Origin: Acetatifactor sp.
GTDB taxonomy: Bacteria > Bacillota > Clostridia > Lachnospirales > Lachnospiraceae
NCBI GenBank assembly: GCA_022511465.1
Contig: JAFLRM010000013.1
Coordinates: 1-64,000, forward strand
Reading direction: 5' to 3'
DNA: 64,000 nt
In this document: positions 62,289 to 64,000 of the stretch, in pieces
How the letters are laid out: each line of letters opens with the position of its first letter
Numbering within the stretch: position 1 is the stretch's first letter
The notes under the pieces: generated by a model
What the model saw: only the letters and a program-made list of their open reading frames with translations
What the model was told of the DNA's origin: nothing
Databases searched by the model: none
Position numbers and translations under genes: made by a program

Positions 62289-63306
62289 GTTTATCAAGAA
62301 ACTTCCCACACCGGCAGAGATCAGAGAACAATATCCTGTTCCTCCTGCCCTTGTAGAGTTGAAGGAGAAAAGAGATGCCGAGATCCGCGACGTGATCACC
62401 GGCAAGAGCAATAAATTTTTGTTGATCATAGGCCCCTGCTCAGCGGACAACGAGGATTCCGTGTGCGAGTATGCCAACCGCCTTTCCAAGATCAACGATA
62501 AAGTCAAGGATAAGCTGATCCTGATCCCCAGAGTATATACCAACAAGCCCCGCACTACCGGTGAGGGTTACAAGGGAATCATGAGCCAACCCGATCCGGA
62601 GAAAAAGCCGGACTTTCTGTCCGGTCTGATAGCCATGCGTAAAATGCACATCCGCGTGCTGGAGGAGACCGGTCTCTCCACTGCAGACGAAATGCTTTAC
62701 CCTGAGAACTGGGGCTATCTGTCCGATATCCTCTCCTATGTGGCCATCGGTGCCCGATCCGTGGAAGATCAGCAGCACCGCCTGACTGTCAGTGGCTTCG
62801 ATGTGCCTGCAGGTATGAAGAATCCCACCAGCGGTGACTTTTCCGTTATGTTGAATTCTGTATATGCAGCACAGCATCCCCACTCCTTTATCTACAGAAC
62901 CTGGGAGGTTAGTACAACAGGAAATGAACTGGCACATACCGTTTTGCGTGGTGCCACCAACAAGCACGGCAACAACAAGCCCAACTACCATTATGAAGAT
63001 CTGGTTCGGCTGCTTGACATGTACCAGCAGATGGATCTGAAAAATCCCGCTTGCATTATCGACACCAACCACTCCAACTCTGACAAGCAGTACACTCAGC
63101 AGGTGCGCATTGCCAAGGAGGTTATGCACAACCGCAAGCTGAATCCGGAGCTTCACAGCCTGATCAAGGGTTTTATGATCGAGAGCTATCTGGAGGAAGG
63201 CTGCCAGAAGATTGGCGAAGGCATCTACGGAAAGTCTATCACCGATCCCTGCCTCGGCTGGGAAGCCTCCGAAAAATTGATCTATGATCTGGCCGAATAT
63301 GATTGA
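62278..63306 (+). CDS. aroF: 3-deoxy-7-phosphoheptulonate synthase (DAHP synthase, class I)
   Basis: 342 residues, the AroF/AroG/AroH type. LPTPAEIREQYPVPPALVELKEKRDAEIRDVITGKSNKFLLIIGPCSADNEDSVCEYA, RVYTNKPRTTGEGYKGIM, ENWGYLSDILSYVAIGARSVEDQQHR, GDFSVMLNSVYAAQHPHSF and CIIDTNHSNSDKQYTQQ are visible. It joins erythrose 4-phosphate with PEP, the first step to aromatic amino acids. Feedback control by Phe, Tyr or Trp cannot be told apart from the sequence. No T-box was recognised in the leader. Confidence 0.95.
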   Translation: MSFEFIKKLPTPAEIREQYPVPPALVELKEKRDAEIRDVITGKSNKFLLIIGPCSADNEDSVCEYANRLSKINDKVKDKLILIPRVYTNKPRTTGEGYKGIMSQPDPEKKPDFLSGLIAMRKMHIRVLEETGLSTADEMLYPENWGYLSDILSYVAIGARSVEDQQHRLTVSGFDVPAGMKNPTSGDFSVMLNSVYAAQHPHSFIYRTWEVSTTGNELAHTVLRGATNKHGNNKPNYHYEDLVRLLDMYQQMDLKNPACIIDTNHSNSDKQYTQQVRIAKEVMHNRKLNPELHSLIKGFMIESYLEEGCQKIGEGIYGKSITDPCLGWEASEKLIYDLAEYD

Positions 63307-63310
63307 CATA

Positions 63311-63913
63311 TTAGAAAATCTTTAACAACATCAGCAGTATGTATGGATTACAAAAACTCTCCAGCAGGCACCCCACCAGGATCACTCCAAAAATTGCCAG
63401 CAGTTTCAAAATCTGCCCCGGCTGGATCACTTTCCGCTCCTCCAAAGGACTGTAGCGGTTGAAGTAGATATTCCGGTTCAATCGCTCGCACCACAATACC
63501 AACGCCACCACAGCCGGCACATACAGCAGATACTGCGGGAACACGCTGGCAACTGCCAGAAAAAGGCCTTTCAGACCGTAGCGTATCAACAGCGCCATCA
63601 GAAAGGAGCCCGTTGACAGCCCGTACCAGAATATTGCCCCTCCACAAACCAGCAGCCCAAGATAGGTGGTGGAGAGCACGGTCAGCGTCAGCATGCTCCC
63701 CAGCCTCTTTTTCAATACAAAAACAAAAAGAGCATTGCTGTCAACGGTCATATATTTCATGTGATACAGAGTGTATTCATCCAATAGTCCCGTATTTTCC
63801 AGCAAAATGCTCTTTCCAAAATTCATGGTAAGGATCCCCGCCACCAAACCTGCCAAAAAGAGATAGAACAAGGGCAGATGCTCTTTCTGGGACGGCTGCC
63901 TATTTATCCTCAT
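63311..63913 (-). CDS. spoIIM: Stage II sporulation protein M-like membrane protein
   Basis: 200 residues with five or so membrane helices. FLAGLVAGILTMNFGKSIL at the N-terminus, a central GLLVCGGAIFWYGLSTGSFLMALLIRYGLKGLFLAVASVFPQYLLYVPAVVALVLW, and a C-terminal helix LLESFCNPYILLMLLKIF give the SpoIIM (PF01944) outline. In spore formers it belongs to the SpoIIDMP septal peptidoglycan machinery used in engulfment. The sequence alone does not exclude another member of the family. GGTGAGAACCG precedes the ATG. It is convergent with the DAHP synthase gene. Confidence 0.75.
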   Translation of the reverse strand: MRINRQPSQKEHLPLFYLFLAGLVAGILTMNFGKSILLENTGLLDEYTLYHMKYMTVDSNALFVFVLKKRLGSMLTLTVLSTTYLGLLVCGGAIFWYGLSTGSFLMALLIRYGLKGLFLAVASVFPQYLLYVPAVVALVLWCERLNRNIYFNRYSPLEERKVIQPGQILKLLAIFGVILVGCLLESFCNPYILLMLLKIF

Positions 63914-64000
63914 CGGTTCTCACCTGCTTTACATTTCAATTCTATGGCTCTTCCCCATTATATGCAGGTGAGTACAAGTTCATGCACTACAGATATTTTG

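Noticed and set aside
1..64000. rRNA, tRNA genes and CRISPR arrays
   Set aside because: None was seen on reading; no repeat-spacer pattern and no tRNA cloverleaf with TTCGA-type loops was noticed. A tRNAscan and CRISPR search would settle this.

Overview
The window reads as chromosome of an anaerobic, spore-forming Firmicute of the class Clostridia, most likely family Lachnospiraceae. Supporting signs are an alpha/beta small acid-soluble spore protein, a SpoIIM-like protein, an oxygen-independent ribonucleotide reductase (nrdD-nrdG), a feoA-feoA-feoB ferrous iron locus, plant-glycan hydrolases (GH43, GH105), and the gene orders tig-clpP-clpX-engB and pyrH-frr-uppS-cdsA-dxr-rseP. This is judged from protein families and gene order only; no similarity search was run. 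No rRNA, tRNA or CRISPR array was seen.

Layout. 1-2160 is an AT-rich accessory stretch: the start of an NhaC-like antiporter, a probable type I toxin-antitoxin locus with convergent promoters, an orphan PoNi-type immunity gene, a decayed tyrosine-recombinase fragment and a long inverted repeat. 2169-16445 is mostly housekeeping: glyA, a PAP2 protein, a GT2 glycosyltransferase, a fused SfsA-MutY protein, a 5'-nucleotidase, DegV, a cobalt/nickel-type ECF transporter (cbiM-cbiQ-cbiO), an LTA-synthase-like protein, a PPOX-fold flavoprotein and a YbaK editing protein. 16634-22545 holds two regulator/membrane modules: TetR with a heterodimeric ABC exporter, and a YtrA-type GntR with a DUF5808 membrane protein.

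22596-27751 is a four-gene defence operon: a double-domain D12 N6-adenine methyltransferase, an unrecognised protein, a McrB-type AAA+ ATPase and a LlaJI-family nuclease. It resembles the multi-subunit BsuMI/LlaJI restriction systems, but with a FokI-type tandem adenine methylase in place of cytosine methylases. This is the best candidate in the window for an under-described system. 27861-33512 carries metal and deoxynucleotide metabolism (feoA-feoA-feoB, nrdD-nrdG), with recognisable operator-like palindromes.

33690-43772 has a chemotaxis receptor without a periplasmic sensor, GH43 and GH105 hydrolases, a membrane-anchored EIIA-like domain lacking both catalytic histidines, cspA with a long structured leader, mntP, a TraX-like protein, an atypical orphan response regulator, an AI-2E family transporter and engB. 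43828-54403 has clpX-clpP-tig, a permease-ATPase fusion with its binding protein, a SASP gene, a transaldolase-like aldolase, and a signalling group (degenerate GGDEF/EAL, Ser/Thr kinase, PP2C-like protein). 54651-61069 is the isoprenoid/phospholipid/ribosome-recycling operon, headed by a bactofilin with a long acidic repeat region. The window ends with a polysaccharide deacetylase, a DAHP synthase and a SpoIIM-like protein.

Most genes lie on the minus strand. Several starts were moved inward from the longest open frame where a Shine-Dalgarno sequence or family alignment favoured an internal start; these cases are noted.
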